64,000 nt of DNA, from contig NZ_VIJZ01000007.1 of NCBI RefSeq assembly GCF_006874425.1, positions 186,001 to 250,000 on the forward strand, written 5' to 3'. The notes under the pieces are model-generated. The model saw only the letters and a program-made list of their open reading frames with translations, did not search any database and was not told the origin of the DNA. Position numbers and translations under genes: made by a program. The DNA is from Paenibacillus ottowii (GTDB lineage: Bacteria > Bacillota > Bacilli > Paenibacillales > Paenibacillaceae). This document shows positions 1 to 8,464 of the stretch, in pieces. How positions within the stretch are numbered: the stretch's first letter is position 1; the number at the start of each line of letters is the position of its first letter.

Positions 1-1
1 T

Positions 2-640
2 CGTGAAGTCATTGCGGATTATTTTAAACAAAATCATTGGGAAGTCTATGAAGCAGGTAATGGAAAAGATGCGCTCCTCTGGTTTGAATCGGTTGAGCCG
101 GACCTGATCATACTCGATATTATGATGCCTGAGCTGGATGGTTGGGAAGTATGCCGTCAGGTACGCAGCCGTTCAGGGGTGCCGATTATTTTGCTAACGG
201 CCAAATCCGGGGATGATGATAAAATATTGGGCTTTGAGCTGGGGGCAGATGACTACGTGACCAAGCCTTTCAGCCCCAAGGTGCTGATTGCCCGCGCGAA
301 CGCCCTGATGAAACGGGTGGAGGGACATGTACAGCCGGAGTCGCATATTTTGCGGTTCGGCAACGCTATGCTCAACACGATGGCTCATCGGCTTGAGGTG
401 GAGCAGGCAGAAGTTGAGCTGACGCCAAAGGAGTATGAGTTGCTGCGGCTGCTTATACATAATAAAGGCATTGTTGTTTCACGGGATGCCATACTGAACC
501 GGGTATGGGGGATCGATTTTGAAGGGGATACACGAGTTGTTGATACGCATATCAAAAAGCTGAGAAGTAAGCTGGGACGTGAATCACGCCATATCCGCAC
601 GGTGTTTGGCACAGGCTACAGGTTTGAGGAGGAAGAATGA
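2..640 (+). CDS. OmpR/PhoB-family response regulator (5' end cut by window)
   Basis: DNA-binding response regulator of a two-component system. The reading frame is open from base 2, so the first residues lie outside the window. The receiver domain shows the LDIMMP phosphoacceptor motif, with the Asp codon at 116-118, followed by the conserved LTAK and the KPF switch lysine. The C-terminal half is a winged helix of the OmpR/PhoB type (LTPKEYELL, then VDTHIKKLRSKLG and the terminal GTGYRFE). The stop overlaps the kinase start by 4 nt, so the two are translationally coupled. The signal sensed cannot be read from the sequence. Confidence 0.95.
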   Translation, partial: REVIADYFKQNHWEVYEAGNGKDALLWFESVEPDLIILDIMMPELDGWEVCRQVRSRSGVPIILLTAKSGDDDKILGFELGADDYVTKPFSPKVLIARANALMKRVEGHVQPESHILRFGNAMLNTMAHRLEVEQAEVELTPKEYELLRLLIHNKGIVVSRDAILNRVWGIDFEGDTRVVDTHIKKLRSKLGRESRHIRTVFGTGYRFEEEE

Positions 641-2406
641 ACAAACGGGGAGTTACCTTTAAGTTGTTCATTATGACGGTTGTATTTTTCCTGTGTTTTT
701 ACGGCATGGTGATTTTAAGTCAGTTGCTGTTTTTTGAAAATTTTTATCAGCAGCAGAAGATTGGGCGTGTGGAAAGCCGCTTGCAAAGCTTCGCTCAAAG
801 TTATGTCCAGGAGGCCTGGGGATCGGGCAAGGTTTCGCGTGAGGCGGCTCGTTTTATGCTTCAAAATAAAAACCAGTTGGCGATTGTAACGCTGGACGGC
901 AAGGTAAAGCTGGATGATGCGTTTCATATCAATCTCAGAAAAGCTGATGGTAAAATCGTTAAAATATCGCTGTCCTTGTTTATGAATGAGTACGGAGATG
1001 AGCTGAGAGCTGCCCGGATTCAGCCTGGTGATCAAGTCACTGTGGAGGGTGATGTGCTGGGAACCGATGGCATCTCTTCTGCCAATTTTATTTATCCAAC
1101 AGGCATACAGAAGCTTGGTTTCAAAAAAATAGGATCGACCTCGGAAGAGACAGGCACAGATAACGGTGTAAGGTTGTCCGGTACGGTGACAGAGATTGTA
1201 CTGCCGGATCTGAAAACCTGGAGTCAGCGACAAGGTTTACTGTTTAGTGCGCTGGAGGAATGGTTTCCTTTATCCCAGGATCATCTGAGGAGGCTTAAAA
1301 ATTTTGAGGTGTTGGAGGAAGAGTGGACGGAACCTTGGACAGGGGTACGCAATGCAGTTATCGTCCATCCCGTTCGTCAGAGCACAGGCGAGATTGATCT
1401 CCTGTTCACTGTGACGTCATTGCAGGAAATCAGTGAGACGAATGAGGCTTTACGCTGGTTTTATCTGTACCTGGGGATCGGCGGATTTGCACTCATTTTG
1501 ATTTTGTCCCTGTTCTATTCCCGAATGGTAACCCGTCCGCTCATTACTTTGAATAATACCGCCAAGCGGATGGCCAAGCTCGATTTTACAGCCCATACAC
1601 CAATTCGGCAAAATGATGAGCTGGGCAGTCTGTCCTACAGCATGTATACCCTGTCCCAGAACCTGGACACAGCTTTACGCGAGCTTCAGGAGGCTAATCA
1701 GCAATTGGTCGAGGACATGGAACAGAAGCAGCGGATGGAGGCTGTGCAACAAGACTTTTTTGCCAATGCTTCTCATGAACTGAAAACCCCGCTAAGTATC
1801 ATCAAAGGATTTGCGGAAGGACTACAAGATGGGGTTAGCGCCGGGAAGCAGGATCATTATATGAAAGTCATTGTAGAGGAAGCGGACAAAATGGAGCGAT
1901 TGGTCAAGGATATGCTGGACCTTGCCAAATTGGAATCTGGAACCCTTAAGCTTCGCAAGGCGACCTTCATCTTGAGTGAGCTAGTGGAGGAGGTCGTGGA
2001 TAAGCTCTTCCACCTGTTGAAGGAGAAGAAGCTGGAAGTGGTCATTATTCCTGCCAATGAGCTGCCGATTCATGCCGATATAGCATGGATGGAACAGGTG
2101 ATTATCAACTTTGTTGTCAACGCCATACGGCATGCCGAGGAAGGAAGCTCCATCACGATTCGTATCGAAGGTTATGGGGAAGTCAATACGTTTTCCATCG
2201 AAAATAAGGGCGAGACTATCCCGGACGATCAGCTAGAGCTGATCTGGAATCGTTTCTACCGGGCTGAGCTGTCTCGTAGCCGCCAGACAGGTGGGACAGG
2301 ACTCGGGCTGTCGATTGTTAAACGGATTCTGGATTTACATGAATTCCGCTATAAGGCGGAGAATACCAAGGACGGCGTCCGTTTTGTCGTTATATTCGGA
2401 GGCTAA
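637..2406 (+). CDS. Membrane sensor histidine kinase with HAMP domain
   Basis: Partner kinase of the preceding regulator (ATGA overlap). Order of domains in 589 residues: TM helix at about 9-31, a large extracytoplasmic sensor region of about 240 residues, a second TM at about 275-295, HAMP, HisKA with the phosphoaccepting His at residue 380 (NASHELKTPL), and HATPase_c with N box (NFVVNAIRH) and GTGLGLSIVKRI. The sensor region contains beta-rich stretches (GDQVTVEGDVLG and SGTVTEIVL) and I do not recognise a named fold. The genes downstream are membrane-lipid related (PssA-like, DedA), so a cell-envelope signal is plausible but is an inference. Confidence 0.95.
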   Translation: MNKRGVTFKLFIMTVVFFLCFYGMVILSQLLFFENFYQQQKIGRVESRLQSFAQSYVQEAWGSGKVSREAARFMLQNKNQLAIVTLDGKVKLDDAFHINLRKADGKIVKISLSLFMNEYGDELRAARIQPGDQVTVEGDVLGTDGISSANFIYPTGIQKLGFKKIGSTSEETGTDNGVRLSGTVTEIVLPDLKTWSQRQGLLFSALEEWFPLSQDHLRRLKNFEVLEEEWTEPWTGVRNAVIVHPVRQSTGEIDLLFTVTSLQEISETNEALRWFYLYLGIGGFALILILSLFYSRMVTRPLITLNNTAKRMAKLDFTAHTPIRQNDELGSLSYSMYTLSQNLDTALRELQEANQQLVEDMEQKQRMEAVQQDFFANASHELKTPLSIIKGFAEGLQDGVSAGKQDHYMKVIVEEADKMERLVKDMLDLAKLESGTLKLRKATFILSELVEEVVDKLFHLLKEKKLEVVIIPANELPIHADIAWMEQVIINFVVNAIRHAEEGSSITIRIEGYGEVNTFSIENKGETIPDDQLELIWNRFYRAELSRSRQTGGTGLGLSIVKRILDLHEFRYKAENTKDGVRFVVIFGG

Positions 2407-2429
2407 GTTATGGCAAAGGAGTTAACGAA

Positions 2430-2939
2430 ATGAAATGGAATTGGTTGCCCTCGCTTTGCACGCTTGCAAATCTGGGGGCCGGGGTCCTATCCCTGTATTT
2501 TACGATTCATGAGCAATATATGACCGCCTTTACCCTCGTAGTGGTGGCTGCCTTATGGGATGTACTGGATGGTTTGCTGGCCAGGCTGCTGCATTGCTCC
2601 AGTGATTTTGGCAAGCAGCTTGATTCGCTGGCGGATGTGGTCTCATTTGGAGTTGCTCCTGCCTTTCTAATCTTGCTGTACAGGCTCGGTGATACTCATT
2701 GGATAGGACCGTTTGTAGCTGTGTTGTTTGTGATATGCGGTGCGGTGAGGTTGGCGAGATTCAACCTGATGGCTTTTAGCAAAGGTTTTGTGGGTATGCC
2801 CATAACGGCTGCGGGTGTGATTTTGTCCCTTGTGTTTTTATGGAGTGAGCATTTGAAGCCGGAGTTGTTGCTGGTACTCATGGTAGTGCTGTCATTCCTG
2901 ATGGTTAGCCGTATTCCCTTCCCGTCCTTCAAAAAATAA
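2430..2939 (+). CDS. pssA: CDP-alcohol phosphatidyltransferase, phosphatidylserine synthase-like
   Basis: Integral membrane enzyme that transfers a phosphatidyl group from CDP-diacylglycerol to an alcohol, probably serine. The family motif D-x2-D-G-x2-A-R-x8/9-G-x3-D-x3-D is complete (DVLDGLLARL then FGKQLDSLAD), at about residues 44-70. At 169 residues with several hydrophobic helices, the size matches Bacillus PssA. The start lies 23 nt after the kinase stop and is preceded by an AAAGGAG ribosome site. It is likely co-transcribed with the two-component genes and with the DedA gene 22 nt downstream. Serine as acceptor is inferred from the similarity to PssA. Confidence 0.85.
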   Translation: MKWNWLPSLCTLANLGAGVLSLYFTIHEQYMTAFTLVVVAALWDVLDGLLARLLHCSSDFGKQLDSLADVVSFGVAPAFLILLYRLGDTHWIGPFVAVLFVICGAVRLARFNLMAFSKGFVGMPITAAGVILSLVFLWSEHLKPELLLVLMVVLSFLMVSRIPFPSFKK

Positions 2940-2961
2940 TCGGTCAGGAGGTGGCGTTCCT

Positions 2962-3456
2962 ATGGAATGGGCCATCAGCATGATTACACAATACGGATAT
3001 ATCGCTATTTTTGCACTTCTTGCCCTTGGAATTATTGGGCTGCCTGTTCCTGATGAAATTATTATGGTGTTTGTCGGCTATCTATCCTCTATCATGGTAC
3101 TGAATTATTCCGTATCTATATTAGTGAGTTTCATTGGAGCAATGACCGGGATGATGATCAGTTACACGCTAGGCAAAAAGCTGGGGCAGCCGCTCGTAGA
3201 TAAGCACGGCAAGTGGGTAGGACTGACACCGAAGCGGTTTGCACGGGTAAAGGGCTGGTTTGCGCGTTTCGGATTGTGGACCATTTTGTTCGGTTACTTT
3301 ATTCCAGGAGTCAGACATGCAACAAGCTATTTGTCAGGGCTGAGTGCGATGCCTGTCCGAAAATATATGCTGGTGGCCAGCGCTGGTTCTCTGGTATGGA
3401 CACTGATTTTTATCTCGATTGGTTATGTTGCCGGAGCGAATATAAACTTTCAGTAA
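2962..3456 (+). CDS. DedA (SNARE-associated) family membrane protein
   Basis: Polytopic membrane protein of 164 residues in the DedA/VTT family. Members act as phospholipid or undecaprenyl-phosphate flippases or otherwise maintain membrane homeostasis. Visible family signatures are the early GLPVPDEIIM stretch (acidic residue in the re-entrant loop) and FxRFGLWTILFGYFIPGVRH, with the conserved Arg and Pro. A good AGGAGGTG ribosome site precedes the ATG. It follows a pssA-like gene at 22 nt, an arrangement that also occurs in Bacillus. The substrate is unknown. Confidence 0.88.
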   Translation: MEWAISMITQYGYIAIFALLALGIIGLPVPDEIIMVFVGYLSSIMVLNYSVSILVSFIGAMTGMMISYTLGKKLGQPLVDKHGKWVGLTPKRFARVKGWFARFGLWTILFGYFIPGVRHATSYLSGLSAMPVRKYMLVASAGSLVWTLIFISIGYVAGANINFQ

Positions 3457-3542
3457 GGTAGCCGCAAAAGTAATGTAGCATTTTTCACGTATTGCGCCGA
3501 TAATATATAAAAGAACCTGTACAACCAGTGAGGGGATCTGTA

Positions 3543-3959
3543 TTGAATGTATTAATGAAGTATATTAAAAAGTTACCTGTTTTTTTGCAAATGATCTTGA
3601 ATATCTCGCTGTTTTTAGTCGGATTGGTTCTAAGCTTCTTACTTCTAAAAGAAACATGGTCCATATTTTCATATGTGTTCTTGTATACAGAAGCCGACAA
3701 AAATTACTATGAATTCACGGAAGAGCTGCTTGTATTTTTCTTGTATTTTGAATTCATTGCATTAATCGTTAAGTACTTTAAAACCAATTTTCATTTTCCA
3801 TTACGTTATTTCATCTATATTGGGATTACGGCCGTCATCAGGCTCATTATTGTGGACCATGATGATGCTCAAAATACATTCTGGTGGTCCATTGCTATCC
3901 TAGTCATGGTAGGTTCTCTATTAATTGCTAACAGTAAATTGTTAAAGAGAGAAAGTTAA
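3543..3959 (+). CDS. psiE: PsiE-family membrane protein
   Basis: Small membrane protein of the phosphate-starvation-inducible PsiE family, with four predicted TM helices. Characteristic stretches are LLKETWSIF and the acidic EELLVFFLYFE, then RYFIYIGITAVIR and a histidine/aspartate loop (VDHDD). A longer frame opens at GTG 3528. That codon lies inside the only ribosome site (AGGGG at 3531-3535), so the TTG at 3543, 7 nt after it, is the likely start (138 residues). Function in the family is unresolved. No Pho box was recognised upstream. Confidence 0.8.
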   Translation: MNVLMKYIKKLPVFLQMILNISLFLVGLVLSFLLLKETWSIFSYVFLYTEADKNYYEFTEELLVFFLYFEFIALIVKYFKTNFHFPLRYFIYIGITAVIRLIIVDHDDAQNTFWWSIAILVMVGSLLIANSKLLKRES

Positions 3960-4014
3960 TGCCGGGGAAGATTGCAAGGGTGACAGTCAAGTAGGAGAGA
4001 GGGAATAAAGACGA

Positions 4015-5022
4015 ATGGTAAGAAACTGGATGAATCATGCAGGCGTCAGGCGGGGAGCTGTTCTTGCGATAATCGTTTTACTGCTCTTCATGTTAAGAAG
4101 CATGATGAATATTATTTTGTTAACACTGCTGCTTACGATCCTGATTGGCAGTATATATAACGGTGTGAACAAGCTGATCAAGCGGTTCGCCAATGTGCCG
4201 CCTATGATCGTGCTGCTGCTGGTATACGGGTTGCTGATCCTGATTATCGTGTGGGGAGTGTATCGAATGGTGCCGCTAATCAGCGTACAGGTCAAGCAGG
4301 TATATCTAATGATTCAGCAGGCGTATATGTATCCGGACCGTAACCAATGGAATGAAACGATTATTGAATTTATGGACACGCTCAATGTTCAGCGGTTATT
4401 TGAGCCTGGCTGGAATGCGGTAATGAAAATCAGCCAGCTGGGAACACAACTGCTGGTATCGATTATTTTGAGCTTGTTCTTCCTGATGGAAAAGTCCTAT
4501 ATTACACGCTTTACAGCTACGTTTGCGGATAGTAAGCTGGGTTGGTTCTTCAAGGAAGTGGGTCATTTTGGGCGCATGTTTCTGGGAACCTTCGGGAAGG
4601 TGCTGGAAGCTCAACTGTTGATTTCACTCATCAACTGTATATTGACGACAACAGCTCTCTGGATTATGGGCTTCCCCAATCTGCTCGGCCTCGCGCTCAT
4701 TATATTCCTGTTGGGATTGGTGCCCGTGGCGGGTGTGTTCATTTCCCTGATCCCGCTCGGTCTGATTGCGTTTAGCGTCGGGGGAATCAATTATGTGATT
4801 TATTTGGTTATTCTAATCGTGGTGATTCATGCGATTGAAGCCTATTTCCTGAACCCGAAACTGATGTCATCCAAAACCAATTTACCGATCTTCTTCACCT
4901 TTGTTGTATTGATTTTCTCTGAGCACCTGATTGGGGTGTGGGGGTTGATTGTAGGTATCCCGTTGTTTGTTTTCTTCCTTGACCTGATCGGGGTACAACG
5001 CAAACAAGAGAAGGATACCTAA
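4015..5022 (+). CDS. AI-2E family transporter (PerM-like permease)
   Basis: Integral membrane protein of 335 residues with about 8 TM helices, of the AI-2E/PerM/YtvI family. The family architecture is visible: an N-terminal TM bundle, an amphipathic soluble middle (about residues 85-150), then the conserved C-terminal block PNLLGLALIIFLLGLVP followed by a long run of TM helices and the VVxIHxIEAYFLNPKL motif. Members have been linked to export of autoinducer-2 or to Na+(Li+)/H+ exchange. The substrate here is unknown. It follows psiE by 55 nt and is closed by a strong terminator. Confidence 0.85.
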   Translation: MVRNWMNHAGVRRGAVLAIIVLLLFMLRSMMNIILLTLLLTILIGSIYNGVNKLIKRFANVPPMIVLLLVYGLLILIIVWGVYRMVPLISVQVKQVYLMIQQAYMYPDRNQWNETIIEFMDTLNVQRLFEPGWNAVMKISQLGTQLLVSIILSLFFLMEKSYITRFTATFADSKLGWFFKEVGHFGRMFLGTFGKVLEAQLLISLINCILTTTALWIMGFPNLLGLALIIFLLGLVPVAGVFISLIPLGLIAFSVGGINYVIYLVILIVVIHAIEAYFLNPKLMSSKTNLPIFFTFVVLIFSEHLIGVWGLIVGIPLFVFFLDLIGVQRKQEKDT

Positions 5023-5073
5023 TATAGTACTACACGATGCGAATATAATAATGATTATGGATGCTTGATCACA

Positions 5074-5102
5074 AATGCCTGCGAAGCCGCAGGCATTTTT
5101 TT
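5074..5102 (+). terminator. Rho-independent terminator after AI-2E gene
   Basis: A 10-bp perfect stem (AATGCCTGCG and its complement) with a 4-nt loop is followed by a T run. Confidence 0.9.
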
Positions 5103-5166
5103 GATTTTCCTGGCGTTGACTGTAGTACACTGAGTATCAAGATTAGATCAAGTTAAAAGAAACGAG

Positions 5167-5727
5167 ATGATATGTATGGAACAGAAGATTAAGATATTGG
5201 CTATATCGGGGAGTCTTCGTCAAAAGTCTTCCAATACCGCACTTATGAAGGCTACTATTGGACTGGCTTCTGAAAATATAACATTCACGGTATATGACGG
5301 TTTGGGGAACCTGCCCCATTTTAATCCTGACTTGGATGTAGAGGAGGGACCAGCTTCCGTAAGAGAACTTCGGGAGCAATTGAAACAAGCTGATGGAGTG
5401 CTGATCTGTACGCCCGAATATGGGAATGGTGTGCCAGGTGCTTTGAAAAATGCCTTGGATTGGCTCGTATCTTCAGGTGAATTTGTAAATAAGCCCACAG
5501 CAGTCATTAGCGCCTCACCGTCCCCTATGGGTGGCAACCTGGCTCATGCTTCGCTGCTGCTCACATTGCAAATGATCAACGCAGAGATTGTGGAAAATGG
5601 AAAGGTCATTATTCCACATATCACATTAAAGCTGAATCAAGAAGGCATCATTACAAATGCTGAAACCAGACAGGAGCTGGAAGCATTACTTCAGGGGCTT
5701 GAGCAAGCATGCAGAGGACAGGTATAG
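5167..5727 (+). CDS. NADPH-dependent FMN reductase family protein
   Basis: Flavodoxin-fold oxidoreductase of 186 residues. The FMN phosphate-binding loop is GSLRQKSSN near the N-terminus and the isoalloxazine-contacting motif is TPEYGNGVPGALKNALDW, both typical of the FMN_red/YieF/azoreductase group. Such enzymes reduce quinones, chromate or azo compounds using NAD(P)H. The substrate cannot be assigned. ATG codons at 5167 and 5176 are both possible and neither has a strong ribosome site. The gene stands alone between two terminators. Confidence 0.88.
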   Translation: MICMEQKIKILAISGSLRQKSSNTALMKATIGLASENITFTVYDGLGNLPHFNPDLDVEEGPASVRELREQLKQADGVLICTPEYGNGVPGALKNALDWLVSSGEFVNKPTAVISASPSPMGGNLAHASLLLTLQMINAEIVENGKVIIPHITLKLNQEGIITNAETRQELEALLQGLEQACRGQV

Positions 5728-5735
5728 GAAAATCC

Positions 5736-5774
5736 AGAGTATATCCTTCATCATAGAAGGATATGCTCTTTTTT
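5736..5774 (+). terminator. Terminator after FMN reductase gene
   Basis: A 14-bp stem (AGAGTATATCCTTC with its complement, one G-T wobble) and a 6-nt T run start 9 nt past the stop codon. Confidence 0.9.
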
Positions 5775-5849
5775 CGGATGGCCACCTACTTCGTATTCAA
5801 CGGCAGGTATTCATCAGTTTTCTAAATGTTAGTTGTGTCCAACAAACTC

Positions 5850-5975
5850 TCATAGACCTTTAATCGGTAGATTTTTCTGCATATCGCGTTGCATGGAAGA
5901 CATCATCTCCGGCCTTAAGGAATCCATCGTTTTTAGCGTATGAGCTTCCATTTCTGAATGAATAGCAAAGTCCAC
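5850..5975 (-). pseudogene. Remnant of a C-terminal coding segment, possibly ketopantoate reductase-like
   Basis: On the minus strand a 41-codon open segment ends in TGA and reads like a protein C-terminus (ends SLRPEMMSSMQRDMQKN then LPIKGL). The pattern of Pro-x-Met, SSMxxD and a short basic stretch recalls the C-terminal region of PanE/ApbA ketopantoate reductases. There is no start codon, and a stop lies directly upstream in frame. I read it as debris of a deleted gene. The family assignment is tentative. Confidence 0.35.
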
Positions 5976-6027
5976 CTAGCACTTTTTCAGCTATAAGAAA
6001 AAATCATTTCAGCCACGGCCTTTTTGA

Positions 6028-6128
6028 TACCCGCAGCATTGCGGGTAAATGTACCTAAAAGCGATACTCATATCGCTACTTCGGAAGCATAAGCTCTAAT
6101 AAGACGCCGTCAGGCGCTTCTTCTTATT
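6028..6128 (+). other. Cluster of three hairpins upstream of nirJ1
   Basis: Three consecutive stem-loops lie in the 519-bp gap before the nirJ operon: a perfect 8-bp stem with GCAT loop (6028-6047), a perfect 7-bp stem with CTCA loop (6060-6077), and a two-part stem with GTCA loop (6098-6128). No T run follows the first two. They could be an RNA leader, a small RNA, or fossil sequence. The remainder of the gap shows no convincing gene on either strand. Confidence 0.4.
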
Positions 6129-6246
6129 GCAGACCCAAGCATTAATGCGGCGCAAGAGCAAGATAATAGCGCATATCCTTATTCTCACAAGTTATTTTAA
6201 GATAAAAAGAACGGGTATCTAATTATAGGGAGATGAGGGTACGGAA

Positions 6247-7419
6247 ATGATTAATGTAACGAAACTACTTACTGGTATGAAGGGAGAAGGCGATGACCTT
6301 CGTTATACCATTAAGCCGGGACACAAACCGCATGGCGTTTCCGCCGGCAGAGGGCCTGTCGTCGTATGGAATTCGACACGGGCTTGCAACTTAACCTGTA
6401 AACATTGTTATGCGAATGCCTGTCCTGCCCACGATCCCGATGAAATGTCGACGGAGGAAGCTAAGGGGTTTATTGATAATCTGGCCGCCTTCCAGGTGCC
6501 GGTACTGCTTTTTTCCGGTGGAGAGCCTCTGATCCGCAAAGATATTTATGAGCTGATTTCTTATGCGTCAAGCAAAGGACTTCGGCCGGTAGTATCGACC
6601 AATGGCACATTGATTACCATGGACAGAGCGAAGATGCTAAAAGAAGCAGGGGTTAAATATGTCGGTGTAAGCCTGGATGGGCTGGAAGAGCGCCATGATG
6701 AATTTCGCGGGCGAAAAGGAGCCTTTAAGCAGGCGCTCCAGGGTATCCGAAACTGCTTGGCCATCGGCCAGAAGGTAGGGGTCCGGTTCACGATCAGCAG
6801 ACATACATATGAAGACTTGGATGGAGTCCTTGATTTGATCGAGCGGGAAAATATCCCTCGAGCCTGCTTCTACCATCTCGTCTATTCCGGCCGCGGGAGC
6901 GCTCTGCAGCAAGAGGATGTTACCCATGAACAATCCCGGCATGCTCTTGACCGGATTATGGCTAAAGCGATGGACCTGTATGGCAAAGGCCAACCGGTGG
7001 AATTGCTCACCGTTGATAATCATGCGGATGGCGTTTACTTATACCAGCGGATGATGGAGCACGACCCGGAGCGCGCGGCAGAACTGCTTGGCTTGCTTCA
7101 GAGAAACGGCGGCAACCGTTCTGGAATAGCCATCGGCTGCGTGGATTGGCACGGCAACGTCTATCCCGATCAGTTCACGAGAGATATCGAAATCGGCAAT
7201 ATCCGCAAGCAGAAATTCAGCGAGATTTGGCGTGATGCCGCTCATCCGCTAATGGTCGGCCTGCGCGACCGTAAATCGCTGCTAAAGGGACGCTGTAGAG
7301 AATGCAATTGGCTGGATATCTGTAACGGGAATTTCCGAGCCCGGGCTTCGGTAAGCGGTGATTTCTGGGCGGAGGACCCATCCTGTTATTTAAGTGACCG
7401 TGAAATTGGAATCGTATAA
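6247..7419 (+). CDS. nirJ1: Radical SAM protein NirJ1 (heme d1 / alternative heme pathway type)
   Basis: Radical SAM enzyme of 390 residues. The 4Fe-4S cluster that cleaves S-adenosylmethionine is bound by Cys47, Cys51 and Cys54 (CNLTCKHC). FSGGEPLIRKD follows as the SAM-binding GGE motif. The C-terminal SPASM-like cysteine set (CVDWHGNVYPDQF, CRECNWLDIC) suggests an auxiliary cluster. The overall pattern matches NirJ1, related to AhbC and NirJ, which remodel acetate side chains of siroheme-derived tetrapyrroles. The ATG has a GGAGATGAGG-type ribosome site. It is first in a tight operon with nirJ2 (25 nt gap) and an AhbA/B-type decarboxylase, which supports tetrapyrrole chemistry. The final product is not determinable here. 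Confidence 0.85.
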   Translation: MINVTKLLTGMKGEGDDLRYTIKPGHKPHGVSAGRGPVVVWNSTRACNLTCKHCYANACPAHDPDEMSTEEAKGFIDNLAAFQVPVLLFSGGEPLIRKDIYELISYASSKGLRPVVSTNGTLITMDRAKMLKEAGVKYVGVSLDGLEERHDEFRGRKGAFKQALQGIRNCLAIGQKVGVRFTISRHTYEDLDGVLDLIERENIPRACFYHLVYSGRGSALQQEDVTHEQSRHALDRIMAKAMDLYGKGQPVELLTVDNHADGVYLYQRMMEHDPERAAELLGLLQRNGGNRSGIAIGCVDWHGNVYPDQFTRDIEIGNIRKQKFSEIWRDAAHPLMVGLRDRKSLLKGRCRECNWLDICNGNFRARASVSGDFWAEDPSCYLSDREIGIV

Positions 7420-7444
7420 CACTGGAAAGGAAGGCTGAATACGC

Positions 7445-8446
7445 ATGCTCGTTTCCTGGAATGTGACCAAGAAATGCAATTTATACTGCGAACACTGCTA
7501 TCGCGACTCGGGGCCGACATCGTCTGTAGAAAACCAGCTAACCACGGAGGAAGGCATCCGGCTCATTGATCAGATCAAGCAGGCCGGATTCAAGCTTCTC
7601 ATATTCAGCGGTGGCGAGCCCTTGATCCGTGAAGATCTCTGCGAATTGATCGCGTATGCCTCGTCTATCGGCCTTCGTCCCGCACTTGGCAGCAACGGCA
7701 CGCTTCTAACCGCCGCCAAAGCTGCGGAGCTGAAAAAAGCGGGTCTGGGGGGCATTGCGATCAGCATAGACAGCGCCACGCCCGAGTATCACAACCGGTT
7801 CAGGAATGCGCCGGAAGGCTGGCAGCAAGCATTGGAGGGCATCCGTTATGCCCAGGAAGCCGGGCTGAGAGTGCAGATTAACATGACGCTGACCGAGGGC
7901 AATATGGATGATTTCGTACAGGTTGCCCAGCTTGCCGAGGAGCTTCATGTATCCTCTCTGCATCCGTTCTTTCTCGTCCCGACCGGACGGGCCGTCCATA
8001 TCGAAGAAGACGGGCTGAAGCGGGAACGGTATTACTCGGTTCTGCGCAGTGTTCTGTCCAAACAGAAATCAACATCCCTTGAAATCAAACCGACATGCGC
8101 TCCCCAGTTCATGCCGCTTGCCAAGAGCATGGGGCTGGAAATGCGGTACACGCGCGGTTGTCTGGCCGGGATCTCCTATTGTTCGGTGCTGCCGAGTGGC
8201 GAGGTGCATATTTGTCCGTACCTGCCGGTCAAGGTGGGGAATGTTCGCGAGCAGCCTTTTGATGAAATATGGCGGGACAATCCGGTGTTTCGGGATTTAA
8301 GGGACTTCAAGAAATATGAAGGAGAATGCGGCTCCTGTCCCGATGTGGGTATTTGTGGCGGCTGCCGGGCGAGATCGTACTATTACAGCGGCGGCAATTT
8401 CATGGCCGAAGAGCCGTGGTGTTACAAAAGATCGGCAGCGCTGTAA
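7445..8446 (+). CDS. nirJ2: Radical SAM protein NirJ2
   Basis: Second radical SAM enzyme, 333 residues, paralogous to the preceding gene. The SAM cluster motif is at Cys11, Cys15 and Cys18 (CNLYCEHC), unusually close to the N-terminus, followed by FSGGEPLIRED. The C-terminal auxiliary-cluster cysteines are clear (CGSCPDVGICGGCRARSYYY, then EPWCY). It resembles NirJ2 and AhbD, the latter converting propionate side chains to vinyls in the alternative heme pathway. It lies 25 nt after nirJ1 and 18 nt before the decarboxylase start. A role in siroheme-dependent heme or heme-d1-like synthesis is inferred from family and context. Confidence 0.85.
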   Translation: MLVSWNVTKKCNLYCEHCYRDSGPTSSVENQLTTEEGIRLIDQIKQAGFKLLIFSGGEPLIREDLCELIAYASSIGLRPALGSNGTLLTAAKAAELKKAGLGGIAISIDSATPEYHNRFRNAPEGWQQALEGIRYAQEAGLRVQINMTLTEGNMDDFVQVAQLAEELHVSSLHPFFLVPTGRAVHIEEDGLKRERYYSVLRSVLSKQKSTSLEIKPTCAPQFMPLAKSMGLEMRYTRGCLAGISYCSVLPSGEVHICPYLPVKVGNVREQPFDEIWRDNPVFRDLRDFKKYEGECGSCPDVGICGGCRARSYYYSGGNFMAEEPWCYKRSAAL

Positions 8447-8464
8447 GCTGGGGAGGTGGGAACA

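Noticed and set aside
4542..4775. Plus-strand out-of-frame ORF in the AI-2E gene, and similar shadows in other genes
   Set aside because: They lie entirely inside well-supported genes in alternative frames and have no ribosome sites.
6028..6128. CRISPR-like or transposon-end interpretation of the hairpin cluster
   Set aside because: The stems are different sequences with irregular spacing. No repeated spacers and no inverted terminal pair.
6247..8446. RiPP-modifying SPASM radical SAM pair
   Set aside because: No precursor peptide, protease or RRE-like gene is nearby. The decarboxylase partner and overall pattern favour NirJ-type enzymes.
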